From: Meiothermus ruber DSM 1279
GTDB lineage: Bacteria; Deinococcota; Deinococci; Deinococcales; Thermaceae
Reading direction: 5' to 3'
Assembly: GCF_000024425.1 (NCBI RefSeq)
Contig: NC_013946.1
Coordinates: 2,666,001 to 2,730,000 of the forward strand
DNA length: 64,000 nt
Below are positions 29,530-38,160 of the stretch, piece by piece (position 1 is the stretch's first letter; every line of letters begins with the position of its first letter). The notes under the pieces were generated by a model. The model searched no databases, was not told where the DNA came from, and was given only the letters and a program-made list of their open reading frames with translations. The position numbers and the translations under genes are program-made.

Positions 29530-31119
29530 ATGAAATATAGGCTGTTAGGCATCTTGGCTCTGGGGTTATTGGGCAGCCTGGGGATGGCCCAAAAAATCCT
29601 GGTGTTCGGCTCCAACGGGGAACCCGCAAGCCTAGAGTCGGGCAACATCACCGATGGAATTTCCATCTACGCCCAGCGGCAGATCTACGATACCCTGGTG
29701 GACTTCAAACCGGGTTCCACCGATCCTCAAGCAGGCTTAGCGGTTAGCTGGTTCGCCTCTCCCGATGGTAAAACCTGGACATTCCGCCTGCGTCAAGGGG
29801 TTAAGTTCCACGATGGCACCGATTTTGATGCCAATGCGGTGGTATTCAACGTAAATCGCTGGTGGGATCCCAAAGACCCCAGCCGCATTAGCGGTGGCTC
29901 CAACTACGAAATTTGGGGTGAGCTTTTCGGCGGCTACAAAGGTGAAAAAGGTAGCTTCTTAGCCAGCGTAAGCGCCGTAGACAAGTACACCGTGCGCTTT
30001 ACCTTTAATAATCCTGTACCCTACTTTCCAGTAGCCATCGGATCGGGCTATTTTGGCATAGCCAGCCCTGCAGCCATCAAGGCTGCCGGGGCCAAGTACG
30101 GTACGGCCGCAGGTGGAGCCGTCGGTACGGGACCCTTCAAGGTTAAGGAGTGGCGTCCGGGCGATCGCCTGATTCTCGAGAAGAACACCAACTATTGGAA
30201 AAAAGGCTCCCCCAAGAGCGACGGCGTGGTATTCCGCTTTATCAAAGACCCCGCCGCACGTCTGGCTGAGCTGAAGGCTGGCTCCATTGACTTCACCACC
30301 GACATCCCCCCGGCCAATCTCAAGGATCTGCAAAGCGATCGCAACCTCCGCGCGGTCTTCCGCCCCAGCTTCAACGTGGGCTATCTGGCACTGAACCCCA
30401 GCCACAAGCCGCTTTCCGATGTGCGGGTACGTCAGGCCATCGCTATGGCCATCAACAAAAAGGAGATTGTAAAAGCCTTCTGGGGTGATCTGGGTGTCAC
30501 CAACGGCCACTTCTTGCCTGGTAGCTTCAAAACCTACTACTCGCCCAAAGTAACCGACTACGAGTACAACCCCGCCAAGGCCAAGCAACTGCTGGCCGAG
30601 GCCGGCTATCCCAATGGCTTTGACCTCGAGCTCTGGTACATGCCGGTTTCGCGCCCCTACTTCCCCACCCCTAAAGAAATAGCCGAGGCCATGGGGGCTG
30701 ACCTCTCGGCCATTGGCATTCGCGTGAAATTCCAGACCAAGGACTGGGCCACCTACCTTAACGACCGCCGCAACCCCCCGGGCTTCCAGGCTTACATGCT
30801 GGGCTGGACTGGCGACTACGGTGACCCCTCCAACTTCTTCGACCCACACTTCGCCTCTCCCATCAGCGACCTTTTCGATAGCGCTGGCAATAAGCTCGAC
30901 ATTAAGGAGCTCAACAGCGTGCTAGCCAAAGCTGCGTCCAGTTCCAACCAGGCTGAACGTGTGAAGCTCTATCAGCAAGCTGATGAGATCACCTTCAACC
31001 TTGCTCTGCGCATCCCTATTGTGCACAGCCAGCCCCTGGTTGCTCAGCGGGCCAATATCAGCGGCTGGGTTCCCAGCCCACTTGGCAGCGAGTCCTTCGA
31101 AGACATCGTGAAGCGATAA
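29530..31119 (+). CDS. peptide/nickel-type ABC transporter, substrate-binding protein
   Basis: A 529-residue periplasmic protein of the DppA/OppA family (SBP_bac_5). It has a signal peptide (MKYRLLGILALGLLGSLGMAQ) and the family motifs LAVSWFASPDGKTWTFRLRQGVKFHDGTDFDA, GTGPFKVKEWRPGDRLILEKNTNYW, and the DVRVRQAIAMAINKKEIV block. The close match to DppA-like proteins suggests dipeptides, but ligands in this family vary widely. A strong terminator follows, then the two permease genes. No ATPase genes are present in the group. Confidence 0.92.
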   Translation: MKYRLLGILALGLLGSLGMAQKILVFGSNGEPASLESGNITDGISIYAQRQIYDTLVDFKPGSTDPQAGLAVSWFASPDGKTWTFRLRQGVKFHDGTDFDANAVVFNVNRWWDPKDPSRISGGSNYEIWGELFGGYKGEKGSFLASVSAVDKYTVRFTFNNPVPYFPVAIGSGYFGIASPAAIKAAGAKYGTAAGGAVGTGPFKVKEWRPGDRLILEKNTNYWKKGSPKSDGVVFRFIKDPAARLAELKAGSIDFTTDIPPANLKDLQSDRNLRAVFRPSFNVGYLALNPSHKPLSDVRVRQAIAMAINKKEIVKAFWGDLGVTNGHFLPGSFKTYYSPKVTDYEYNPAKAKQLLAEAGYPNGFDLELWYMPVSRPYFPTPKEIAEAMGADLSAIGIRVKFQTKDWATYLNDRRNPPGFQAYMLGWTGDYGDPSNFFDPHFASPISDLFDSAGNKLDIKELNSVLAKAASSSNQAERVKLYQQADEITFNLALRIPIVHSQPLVAQRANISGWVPSPLGSESFEDIVKR

Positions 31120-31134
31120 AAGATATCTCCTCTA

Positions 31135-31160
31135 GGGCGTAGCGCGCTACGCCCTTTTTT
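31135..31160 (+). terminator. intrinsic terminator after the peptide-type SBP gene
   Basis: A 20-bp perfect palindrome (GGGCGTAGCG joined directly to its complement), then TTTTTT. Confidence 0.9.
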
Positions 31161-31309
31161 ATTGGGTCTCCCAGTCATTTCAAAGCGAAAGCTGGTATGG
31201 CGTATTTCAGTCAAAGTGCGTTGCCAGGCTGGTCTCTACCTGTTTCTAACCTATAGGCTTCACATCCTCGGCCAAGACCTATATCATCTGAAAGCTAGGT
31301 AATTATCTC

Positions 31310-32314
31310 ATGTGGGCTTATACAGCTAGGCGTCTTCTGGGCATCATCCCGGTACTCTTTGGGATATCGCTGTTGGTCTTTTTGTTTCTTCATCTAATAC
31401 CCGGCGATCCTGCTGTGGTCATGCTGGGCGAGCGCGCTGAGCCGGAGCGCATCGCTGCTCTACGGGAAAAGCTGGGCCTCGAGCGCCCGCTTTGGGAACA
31501 GTACCTTTTTTTTGTAGGCAACTTGCTGCAAGGTGATCTGGGAACCAGTATCTTTAACCAGCTCACCGTCAAAGAGCAGTTGGCTCGTCGTTGGCCTGCT
31601 ACTTTTGAGCTGGCCATCGCCGCAACTTTGTTTGCCGTAATCATCGGGATTCCCTTTGGGATACTGGCAGCCATCCGCAAAAACTCGCTGATAGACAACC
31701 TCGCCACCTCGTTTTCGCTTCTGGGGGTATCGCTGCCGGTATTCTGGCTGGGCCTTCTGCTGGTCTACCTATTTGCTGTAAATCTGCAGTGGCTACCTGC
31801 GGGCGGCAGGCTTTCCATCGATGTAGATGCGCTTTTTAAACCCATCACGGGGTTTTACGTCCTAGATGCTTTATTTCAACCCCAGACCTTCTGGGATGTA
31901 GCCAAGCACCTGATCTTGCCAGCCATCACCCTGGGCACCATCCCGCTGGCTATCCTGACCCGCATCACCCGTAGCGCTATGCTCGAGGTGCTCTCACAGG
32001 ATTATGTGCGCACCGCTCGAGCCAAAGGTCTGAGCGAACGGGTGGTGATCTGGCGGCATGCCTTCAAAAACGCCCTGCTCCCCGTCGTAACCATCATCGG
32101 TCTGCAGTTTGGAACCCTTTTAGGTGGTGCCATTCTGACCGAGACCATCTTTAGCTGGCCGGGCATTGGCAGTTGGATCTACGAGGGCATTCTCAATCGC
32201 GATTATCCAGTAGTGCAGGGAGGGGTAATCTTTGTGGCGTTGGTGTTTGTTGTCGTCAATCTGGTTGTGGATCTGTCTTATGCCCTGCTCGACCCAAGGA
32301 TTCAATACCGATGA
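31310..32314 (+). CDS. peptide/nickel-type ABC transporter permease, DppB-like
   Basis: A 334-residue membrane subunit. The start MWAYTARRLLGIIPVLFGISLLVFLFLHLIPGDPA and the motif LGLERPLWEQYLFF are standard for DppB, and the EAA loop EVLSQDYVRTARAKGLSERVVIWRHAFKNALLPV is complete. It forms a heteromeric pore with the next gene product. The usual DppD and DppF ATPases do not follow, so an ATPase encoded elsewhere must serve this complex. Confidence 0.93.
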   Translation: MWAYTARRLLGIIPVLFGISLLVFLFLHLIPGDPAVVMLGERAEPERIAALREKLGLERPLWEQYLFFVGNLLQGDLGTSIFNQLTVKEQLARRWPATFELAIAATLFAVIIGIPFGILAAIRKNSLIDNLATSFSLLGVSLPVFWLGLLLVYLFAVNLQWLPAGGRLSIDVDALFKPITGFYVLDALFQPQTFWDVAKHLILPAITLGTIPLAILTRITRSAMLEVLSQDYVRTARAKGLSERVVIWRHAFKNALLPVVTIIGLQFGTLLGGAILTETIFSWPGIGSWIYEGILNRDYPVVQGGVIFVALVFVVVNLVVDLSYALLDPRIQYR

Positions 32315-32384
32315 GCCGCTTTATCCAGCCACATACGTTGCCCACGTTCCATGGTTTCAATCTTGGTTTGTTGAGTGAGGTGGT

Positions 32385-33269
32385 ATGGCCCTGACCCAAA
32401 CAGCCCCCAAACCCAGCACCGACACCCCAACCCGCTTGGCAGTCAGGCGGTTCATGAGATCGAGTTCTGGCAAAATCGGACTGGTAATGGCGGTATTGTT
32501 GGTGCTGCTGGCCTTGCTGGCACCCGTACTCAAGCCCTACGACCCCACCACCGACCGTGATTTTATAAACCGTTTGAAACCCCCTTCAGCAGAGCGGCTT
32601 TTTGGTACCGACAATCTGGGACGCGATGTGTTTACCCGGGTAATTCACGGCAGCCGAATCTCGCTCCAGGTGGGGCTAATTGCCGTAGCCCTGAGCCTGG
32701 TAGTAGGCACCTTGTTGGGGCTGATGGCTGGCTATTTCCGGGGCTATCTTGAGATGCTTATCGGATGGATTACCGATATTTTGCTGGCCTTTCCCAGTAC
32801 CCTGCTGGCCATTGCCATCGTGGCGGTGGTGGGCCCCAGTCTAACCAACGCCATGATCGCAATTAGCATCACCCAGATTCCGGTTTACATCCGGCTGGCC
32901 CGCAGCGTGGTGCTTTCGGCCCGTGAGCTCGATTACGTGCAGGCTGCCAATGCGCTGGGAGCCCCCAACCGGCGGATTCTACTGCGCCACCTGCTCCCCA
33001 ATGCCTTGCCTCCCATCATCGTACAGGCCACCCTTTCCATCGGCACTGCTACCCTCGAGACCGCCGCGCTGGGTTTCCTCGGCTTGGGGGCTCAGCCGCC
33101 CGCACCCGAGTGGGGGGCCATGTTGTCTGATGCGTTCCGGGGCGGCTATGCTCTCAACGCCCCCTGGACAATGGTTTTCCCCGGTCTTTTCATCATGCTG
33201 ACCGTACTGGCCTTCAACCTGCTCGGGGACGGCTTACGCGACGCCCTCGACCCCAGGGCCCTGCGGTAG
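32385..33269 (+). CDS. peptide/nickel-type ABC transporter permease, DppC-like
   Basis: A 294-residue membrane subunit. The N-terminal helix (VMAVLLVLLALLAPVLKPYDP) and the LFGTDNLGRDVFTRVIHGSRISLQVGL motif are those of DppC, and the EAA loop is ELDYVQAANALGAPNRRILLRHLLPNALPPIIV. It lies 70 bp after the DppB-like gene. The ATG at 32385 follows GTGAGGTGGT. Confidence 0.92.
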   Translation: MALTQTAPKPSTDTPTRLAVRRFMRSSSGKIGLVMAVLLVLLALLAPVLKPYDPTTDRDFINRLKPPSAERLFGTDNLGRDVFTRVIHGSRISLQVGLIAVALSLVVGTLLGLMAGYFRGYLEMLIGWITDILLAFPSTLLAIAIVAVVGPSLTNAMIAISITQIPVYIRLARSVVLSARELDYVQAANALGAPNRRILLRHLLPNALPPIIVQATLSIGTATLETAALGFLGLGAQPPAPEWGAMLSDAFRGGYALNAPWTMVFPGLFIMLTVLAFNLLGDGLRDALDPRALR

Positions 33270-33361
33270 CTGCGCTTTAGCAGCATCTCATCATCGGCCA
33301 GCTCAGCTTCTTCTCTTTTGAGGAAAGATTTACCCAAGGCCAGCCCCTCATCCGAAGCCGC

Positions 33362-33367
33362 TAATAT
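33362..33367 (+). promoter_or_regulatory. leaderless-type -10 box TAATAT
   Basis: TAATAT, 6 nt (GGGGGT), then the ATG at 33374. No ribosome binding site. Confidence 0.5.
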
Positions 33368-33373
33368 GGGGGT

Positions 33374-34420
33374 ATGAAACCTTGGCTGGGTCTTATCCTG
33401 TTGGCCCTGGCCGGCTGCATCCCCGAGCCGGGTCAGCCGACCTACCGGGCCACCGAAATTCAGGTGCTGTTCCCCGAGAACACCGAGCGCTGGACGTATT
33501 TTTACGGCGAACCCCAGGTGGTGCAGCTCGACGGGCGCAGGCTGGCCCTTACCAAAGACACCTCCAGCAGCCCCCTGGCCGTGCCAGAAGCACTCCTGGT
33601 AGACGGCGAGGCCCTCTATCGTGAGATTGGGCCGGCCCAGCCCCGTGTAGCCCAGACCAGCCGCACCTTCTTCGGTTCACAGTTTGTGGTACGAGCCAAC
33701 CGCAATGTGCAAAGCGCCTGGCTGTTTGATGGGGACTGGTCGAGGCTGGGAAACAGTTTCCTCAGCAGTAGCGCACAGGTTGTGGATAATCGGCCCGGCA
33801 TGCCCCGTTTCGAAGAGCTGTCCGCGGCCGAGAACGCGGTGGTGCTGCGGGAAATCCTGGCCCGCCGCGGGGGCCGCCCGGTGGTGCTGTACGAGATTCA
33901 ACCGGCCCTCGAGCCCAACCGCTACACCCCCGCCCCCAGCCAGAGCCGGGTGGCGGCCCTGGCCGTGCAGTACGGCCTCGAGACGGAGCTCACCCTTATG
34001 CCCCCCAACCCTAACCCCAGCCCGCGCATCATGCGGCAAGGCAGCCAGTCGGCCTATACCGCCCCAGAGCCCGCCGCTTTCCTGGTTAGCAGCACCGAGC
34101 AGCTCCTTAGTGTCTGGCGGCTGGCTACCAGCAACCAGATCCCCCAACCCGCCACCCCATCGGTCGATTTCAGTCGGAGCCGGGTGGTGGCCTTCTTCTG
34201 GGGCCAGAAGCCCACCGGCGGCTATGGCGTGCAGTACGTGAGCAGCCAGCTTTCGGGCAGCACCCTGCGGGTCACCCTGCGCCTGGTGAGCCCCGCGCCA
34301 GGGGCTATCCTGACCCAGGCCCTGACCAGCCCCTTTGTGCTGCTCGAGGTTCCCGGACGCTTCACCAGGGTTGAGTTCGTAGACGTGAACGGACGGCTCC
34401 TGGCCAGCGCGGGAAGCTGA
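33374..34420 (+). CDS. lipoprotein with C-terminal PrcB-like domain
   Basis: A 348-residue protein with a lipoprotein signal peptide (MKPWLGLILLALAGC, lipobox LAGC, so anchored through Cys15). The middle part is not recognised. The C-terminal 110 residues (AFLVSSTEQLLSVW, then RVVAFFWGQKPTGGYGVQYVS and FVLLEVPGRFTRVEF) match the PrcB C-terminal domain, found in an accessory subunit of a bacterial surface protease. No partner protease lies nearby. A TAATAT box 6 nt before the ATG supports this start. Confidence 0.78.
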   Translation: MKPWLGLILLALAGCIPEPGQPTYRATEIQVLFPENTERWTYFYGEPQVVQLDGRRLALTKDTSSSPLAVPEALLVDGEALYREIGPAQPRVAQTSRTFFGSQFVVRANRNVQSAWLFDGDWSRLGNSFLSSSAQVVDNRPGMPRFEELSAAENAVVLREILARRGGRPVVLYEIQPALEPNRYTPAPSQSRVAALAVQYGLETELTLMPPNPNPSPRIMRQGSQSAYTAPEPAAFLVSSTEQLLSVWRLATSNQIPQPATPSVDFSRSRVVAFFWGQKPTGGYGVQYVSSQLSGSTLRVTLRLVSPAPGAILTQALTSPFVLLEVPGRFTRVEFVDVNGRLLASAGS

Positions 34421-34443
34421 GCCCCAAGCGCTGGCGTGTCTCG

Positions 34444-35805
34444 TTACTCCCTCTCCCCTGCCCCTTTGCCCGGCTGCTCCCGACGCCCGCGGAAGACCAT
34501 CCGGAAGGGAATCTCGCGCAAACCCAGGTCTTCGCCAATGCGGTTGCGTAAAAAGCCCTCGAAGGCCCGCGTGACAAACTCGGGGTGGTTGCAAAAGAAG
34601 ACAAAGGTGGGGGGGGCCACCTCGGGCTGGGTGAGGAAAAAAAGCTTGAGGGGTTTGCCCTTAAAGTTGGGGAGCAGGGTCTGGGTACTCCAGACCGAAA
34701 GCCAGCGGTTGAGTTCAGCGGTCTCGAAGCGAACCCGGGCCAGCTCATAGAGCCGGGCGGCCTCGGAAAGAAGCTTGTGCAGGTTCTGCTTGGTCACCGA
34801 GGAGACATACAGGAGGGGCAGGTGCTGCACGTGCGAGAGTTTGAGGGCCAGGTCGGCCCGCACCCGCCTGGCCTCTTCCTTGGTCTCGATCAGGTCCCAT
34901 TTGGTGATGGTCAGGATGACCGGCTTGCCGGCCTCGAGGGCCTCGTTGGCTAGCTTCAGCTCGTGGTCGCCCAGCTCCTTGGGGTCTATCACCAGCAGCA
35001 CCACATCGGCGTCGCGGATGGCCTGGTGGGCCCGCACGATGGCCTGTTCCTCCACCCCGGTCTCGGGCCGCTTGCGGATGCCGGCGGTGTCGACCAGCAA
35101 GAACCGGCTACCCCCGTAGTCGAACTCGACATCGATAGAGTCGCGGGTGGTCCCGGGTATCTCCGAGACGATCACCCGTTCCTCGCCCAGGATGGCGTTG
35201 AGCAGGCTGGACTTGCCCGCATTGGGCCGGCCCACGATGGCCAGCCGGATGGGTACGACCTCGGGCTCGCTCTCCCCCTGGCGGATGGGCAGCAGGGCCC
35301 AGATGCGCTCCAGCAGCTCATCGAAGCCCCGGCTGTGGGCCGCGCTGGTGGGGACGGGCTCGCCAAAACCCAGGGCATAGAAACTCCCCAGGTAGGCCTC
35401 GTGTTTAGGGTCGTCTATTTTTGTGGCTACCAACAACACCGGCTTGCCCTGGCGGCGCAAAAAGTCGGCGACCTCGAGGTCGGCAGTAACGATATCGCTG
35501 CGCCCATCCACTGCAAACAGCACCAGATCAGCATCGGCGATGGCCCGTTCGACTTTTTGCTTGATTTTCTTCTCCCACACGTCCCCCGACCACAAACCGC
35601 CGGTATCCACCAGCTTGAAGCGGCCCTGCTCACTTTCTACAACGCCCTCTTTGAGGTCGCGGGTCACCCCCGGCACATCGGCCACCACCGCAAACTGGCT
35701 CCCGGCCTTGGCGGCTTTCTCGGGGGCGGCGCGCAGTCCCAAAAGCTTGTTGAACAGGCTCGACTTACCCACATTGGGGCGGCCCACAATGACCACTCTA
35801 TACAT
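34444..35805 (-). CDS. der: GTPase Der (EngA), ribosome assembly
   Basis: A 453-residue protein with two GTPase domains in tandem followed by a KH-like domain, needed to build the 50S ribosomal subunit. First domain: P-loop GRPNVGKSSLFN, DTGGL, TKID. Second domain: P-loop GRPNAGKSSLLN, DTAGIRKRP, TKWDL. The C-terminal segment from about residue 360 carries the KH-like fold and ends in a charged tail. It converges on the PrcB-type gene, with 23 bp between the stop codons. Confidence 0.96.
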   Translation of the reverse strand: MYRVVIVGRPNVGKSSLFNKLLGLRAAPEKAAKAGSQFAVVADVPGVTRDLKEGVVESEQGRFKLVDTGGLWSGDVWEKKIKQKVERAIADADLVLFAVDGRSDIVTADLEVADFLRRQGKPVLLVATKIDDPKHEAYLGSFYALGFGEPVPTSAAHSRGFDELLERIWALLPIRQGESEPEVVPIRLAIVGRPNAGKSSLLNAILGEERVIVSEIPGTTRDSIDVEFDYGGSRFLLVDTAGIRKRPETGVEEQAIVRAHQAIRDADVVLLVIDPKELGDHELKLANEALEAGKPVILTITKWDLIETKEEARRVRADLALKLSHVQHLPLLYVSSVTKQNLHKLLSEAARLYELARVRFETAELNRWLSVWSTQTLLPNFKGKPLKLFFLTQPEVAPPTFVFFCNHPEFVTRAFEGFLRNRIGEDLGLREIPFRMVFRGRREQPGKGAGERE

Positions 35806-35871
35806 AACTCAACCCGCTTTCGGTTCTAGCTGGCCCACGTTACATAAGGCCATAAACAGCATTCTTGATGT

Positions 35872-35877
35872 TACCAT
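35872..35877 (+). promoter_or_regulatory. leaderless-type -10 box TACCAT
   Basis: TACCAT, 7 nt, then the ATG at 35885, supporting that start over the in-frame ATG at 35876, which overlaps the box. Confidence 0.4.
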
Positions 35878-35884
35878 GCGCGGT

Positions 35885-36547
35885 ATGAAGCCTAAAGCCT
35901 GCCTGGTGGTTGGAATGGGGCGGGGGCTTGGGCTCTCGGTGGCCCGGCGCTTCGGCCAGGAAGGGTACCGGCTGGGCCTGATCGCCCGCAGTGCGGCCAG
36001 CCTGGAAAACTACGCAGGGGCGCTGGAACTCGATGGCTGCGCGGTTCAAACCTTTCCCGCCGATGTAGCCCGCACCCCCCAGCTCATCTCCGCCATCCGC
36101 GAGGCCGAAAAAGCGCTCGGCTCCATCGAGGTATTGGTGTACAACGCCTACGCCGCCCAGGGCCGCCGGGCCTCGGAGCTGAGCCGGGAGGCCCTCGAGC
36201 AAACCCTCCAGGTCAATCTTTACGGGGCTTTGCTGGCAGCCCAGCTGGTCATCCCCGGCATGCTCTCGCGCCGCCAGGGCACCCTGCTCTTTACCGGGGA
36301 TGGCCTGGCCCTGAACCCCCAGCCCGACCAGGCCGCGCTCTCCATTGGCAAAGCCGCCCTGCGGGCCCTGGTGGGCGCCCTGAGCAAAGAGCTCTATCAC
36401 GAAGGCATCCATGCCGCTACCGTGACCATCGCCGGCCCGATCCGGCGCAACACCCCCTTCGACCCTGACCTGATCGCCGAAAAGTTCTGGGAGCTGCACA
36501 CCCAGCCTCCGGGCCGGTGGAAGACCGAGGTGGTCTACCAAGGATGA
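35885..36547 (+). CDS. short-chain dehydrogenase/reductase
   Basis: A 220-residue SDR-family oxidoreductase. The cofactor motif is VVGMGRGLGLSVARRF (GxxxGxG type), followed by VLVYNAYA in place of the usual NNAG. The usual catalytic YxxxK is altered: the expected region reads QAALSIGKAALRALV, where Ser or Ala replaces Tyr while the Lys is kept. It may therefore be a non-classical or inactive SDR. The start is ATG at 35885 (or 35876). Confidence 0.82.
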   Translation: MKPKACLVVGMGRGLGLSVARRFGQEGYRLGLIARSAASLENYAGALELDGCAVQTFPADVARTPQLISAIREAEKALGSIEVLVYNAYAAQGRRASELSREALEQTLQVNLYGALLAAQLVIPGMLSRRQGTLLFTGDGLALNPQPDQAALSIGKAALRALVGALSKELYHEGIHAATVTIAGPIRRNTPFDPDLIAEKFWELHTQPPGRWKTEVVYQG

Positions 36548-36656
36548 GGCCCACTTCATCAAAGCAAACTTCTTGTAACACCTCTCCGTAAAGCTCGCTC
36601 GGCTCTGGATTTAAACAGGGGATACCGTCCTAGAGAGCGTGTTTGTATTACCAGAC

Positions 36657-36893
36657 TTATTCCTCTGCAGTGGGCTTATCTGGACGTGCACCACGGAGCA
36701 AAGCCAACACCGCGAGTGCAGCGTTCAGACTTATAGCGAACAATACTATGGCCCATACTGCAACGGCTAAGCCTGAATTCCAGTTAATAACCATATCGCC
36801 GTTCACCGCAACGATGACCAGTGCAAAAAGTGATAACAGGATCCTGGTTAGATTTTTTTTTAAATGACGGTTCGATTTACTTTTCCCCAGCAT
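36657..36893 (-). CDS. small membrane protein, 78 residues
   Basis: Not recognised. A charged N-terminus (KSKSNRHLKKNLTR) is followed by two membrane helices (ILLSLFALVIVAVNGDMVIN and AVWAIVLFAISLNAALAVLALL). The ATG at 36893 follows GGAGGG and lies inside the end of the upstream gene (17-bp overlap), so the two are probably translated together. Confidence 0.6.
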   Translation of the reverse strand: MLGKSKSNRHLKKNLTRILLSLFALVIVAVNGDMVINWNSGLAVAVWAIVLFAISLNAALAVLALLRGARPDKPTAEE

Positions 36894-37236
36894 ATCTACC
36901 CTCCGCCGTGAAGCCTTCCTGTCCGTTTATTGAATTGCTGCTCTTGCTCGAACGACGCAAGAACTGAAGAAAAATCCCACCCAGCCACCCTGACAGAAAC
37001 AAAATCATTGCGTAAAGTGGCAGAACCAGCAAAACCCCAGGTAGGCTAGCAACTCCCAGGCTATTGTAAAGTGCAGGGAACTGCACCACAACAGCCGCTG
37101 TTGCCCAGCCAACTGACCAAGCAACCACCCAGAGGCTCATCTCAATGAGCGTATGGTATTTCGTCCATGCTACTATCCCGCTTAACACCGCCCCCACCAG
37201 TCCAACCGAAAAAATGGGTGGCCCACCCGACCCCAT
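36877..37236 (-). CDS. membrane protein, 119 residues
   Basis: Not recognised. Three hydrophobic helices (FSVGLVGAVLSGIVAW, EMSLWVVAWSVGWATAAVVV, LPGVLLVLPLYAMILFLSGWLGGIF) and a Ser-rich polar tail. It is coupled to the 78-residue membrane protein. Its start lies only about 30 bp from the left end of the IS982-type element, so its promoter may have been changed by the insertion. Confidence 0.6.
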   Translation of the reverse strand: MGSGGPPIFSVGLVGAVLSGIVAWTKYHTLIEMSLWVVAWSVGWATAAVVVQFPALYNSLGVASLPGVLLVLPLYAMILFLSGWLGGIFLQFLRRSSKSSNSINGQEGFTAEGRYAGEK

Positions 37237-37268
37237 GGCTGTTCCCAGCGCGCTAAGTGAGCTTACAA

Positions 37269-38160
37269 TAACTCAAGTTGCCACCTATCCTGACTACGCA
37301 GAAAATAAAGGCCACTATGAACTGGACTGTTCTAGTGGCCTTCTGCATTATAGACGATCTGCTCAAGACCCTCGGACACAAGGACGACCCCCAGAGCAAG
37401 ACCCCCGCCAGCGTCGTCCTCACCCTCTGGATTCTGGCCGCCCTGGCTTTCGCTGGAAAGCACAAGCACGCCCTGATCTATGCCAAAGAGCAGGGTCTTT
37501 TCAGCTACATCCCCTCCCCCAGCCGCTTCAGCCGACGGCTGCACAGCCTGGCCCACTGGATACCGCTGCTATTGTCCCTGAGCAAGACTTTATGGGAGCA
37601 GCTAAGCTCAGTGGAGCACTACATCCTCGACACCTTACCCCTGCCGGTCTGTGAAAACATCCGCGCGCCCCGTTGCCGCCTGGCCCCAGCCCGCGTATAC
37701 CGGGGCTACATTCCCAGCAAACGCAGCTACTTCCACGGACTCAAGCTCCACCTGGTCTGCACGGATAACCAGTGGATCAGCGAAGTTCTCCTCACCCCTG
37801 GCGCCACCGCGGACGTGGAGGGGTTGTATCGGCTGCCGCTGGACTTGCCGCAGGGAAGCAAGCTGTACGTGGATCGGGGGTACACCGACTATCAGGCCGA
37901 AGATGACCTGGCCATGGCTGAGGGCATCCGGCTGCGCGCCATCCGCAAGGGGAACTCCAAGCGCTACCACCCACCCGGTCAGTTCATAGTCACCGTGGGC
38001 AGGAAGATTATCGAGTCGGTGGGTGCTGCCCTGACGGAACTATTCCCCAAGCGCATACATGCCACGACCCTCCAGGGCTTTGTGCTCAAGGTGTGGGGCT
38101 TCATCTTTGCCCACAACTTCAGGCGGCTGGCTAGTATTTTGTAGGTGGCAACTTGGGTTA
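37269..38160 (+). mobile_element. IS982-family insertion sequence, 892 bp
   Basis: The terminal inverted repeats are 37269-37287 and 38142-38160; 18 of 19 bases match (left TAACTCAAGTTGCCACCTA). One transposase gene fills the element. No exact target-site duplication was found: the flanks GCTTACAA and GCTATAAC agree at only 4 of 8 positions. No CTCGAG site occurs inside, unlike the surrounding genome. Confidence 0.88.
37317..38144 (+). CDS. IS982-family transposase
   Basis: A 275-residue DDE transposase. Catalytic residues are likely the Asp in HYILDTLPLPVCEN, the Asp in KLYVDRGYTDY and the Glu in KIIESVGAALTELFP. The phrase SYFHGLKLHLVCTDN is typical of IS982 enzymes. The ATG at 37317 (MNWTVLVAFCIIDDLLK) is preferred; an upstream TTG at 37278 lies inside the terminal repeat. 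The frame is intact, so the element could be active. Confidence 0.88.
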   Translation: MNWTVLVAFCIIDDLLKTLGHKDDPQSKTPASVVLTLWILAALAFAGKHKHALIYAKEQGLFSYIPSPSRFSRRLHSLAHWIPLLLSLSKTLWEQLSSVEHYILDTLPLPVCENIRAPRCRLAPARVYRGYIPSKRSYFHGLKLHLVCTDNQWISEVLLTPGATADVEGLYRLPLDLPQGSKLYVDRGYTDYQAEDDLAMAEGIRLRAIRKGNSKRYHPPGQFIVTVGRKIIESVGAALTELFPKRIHATTLQGFVLKVWGFIFAHNFRRLASIL

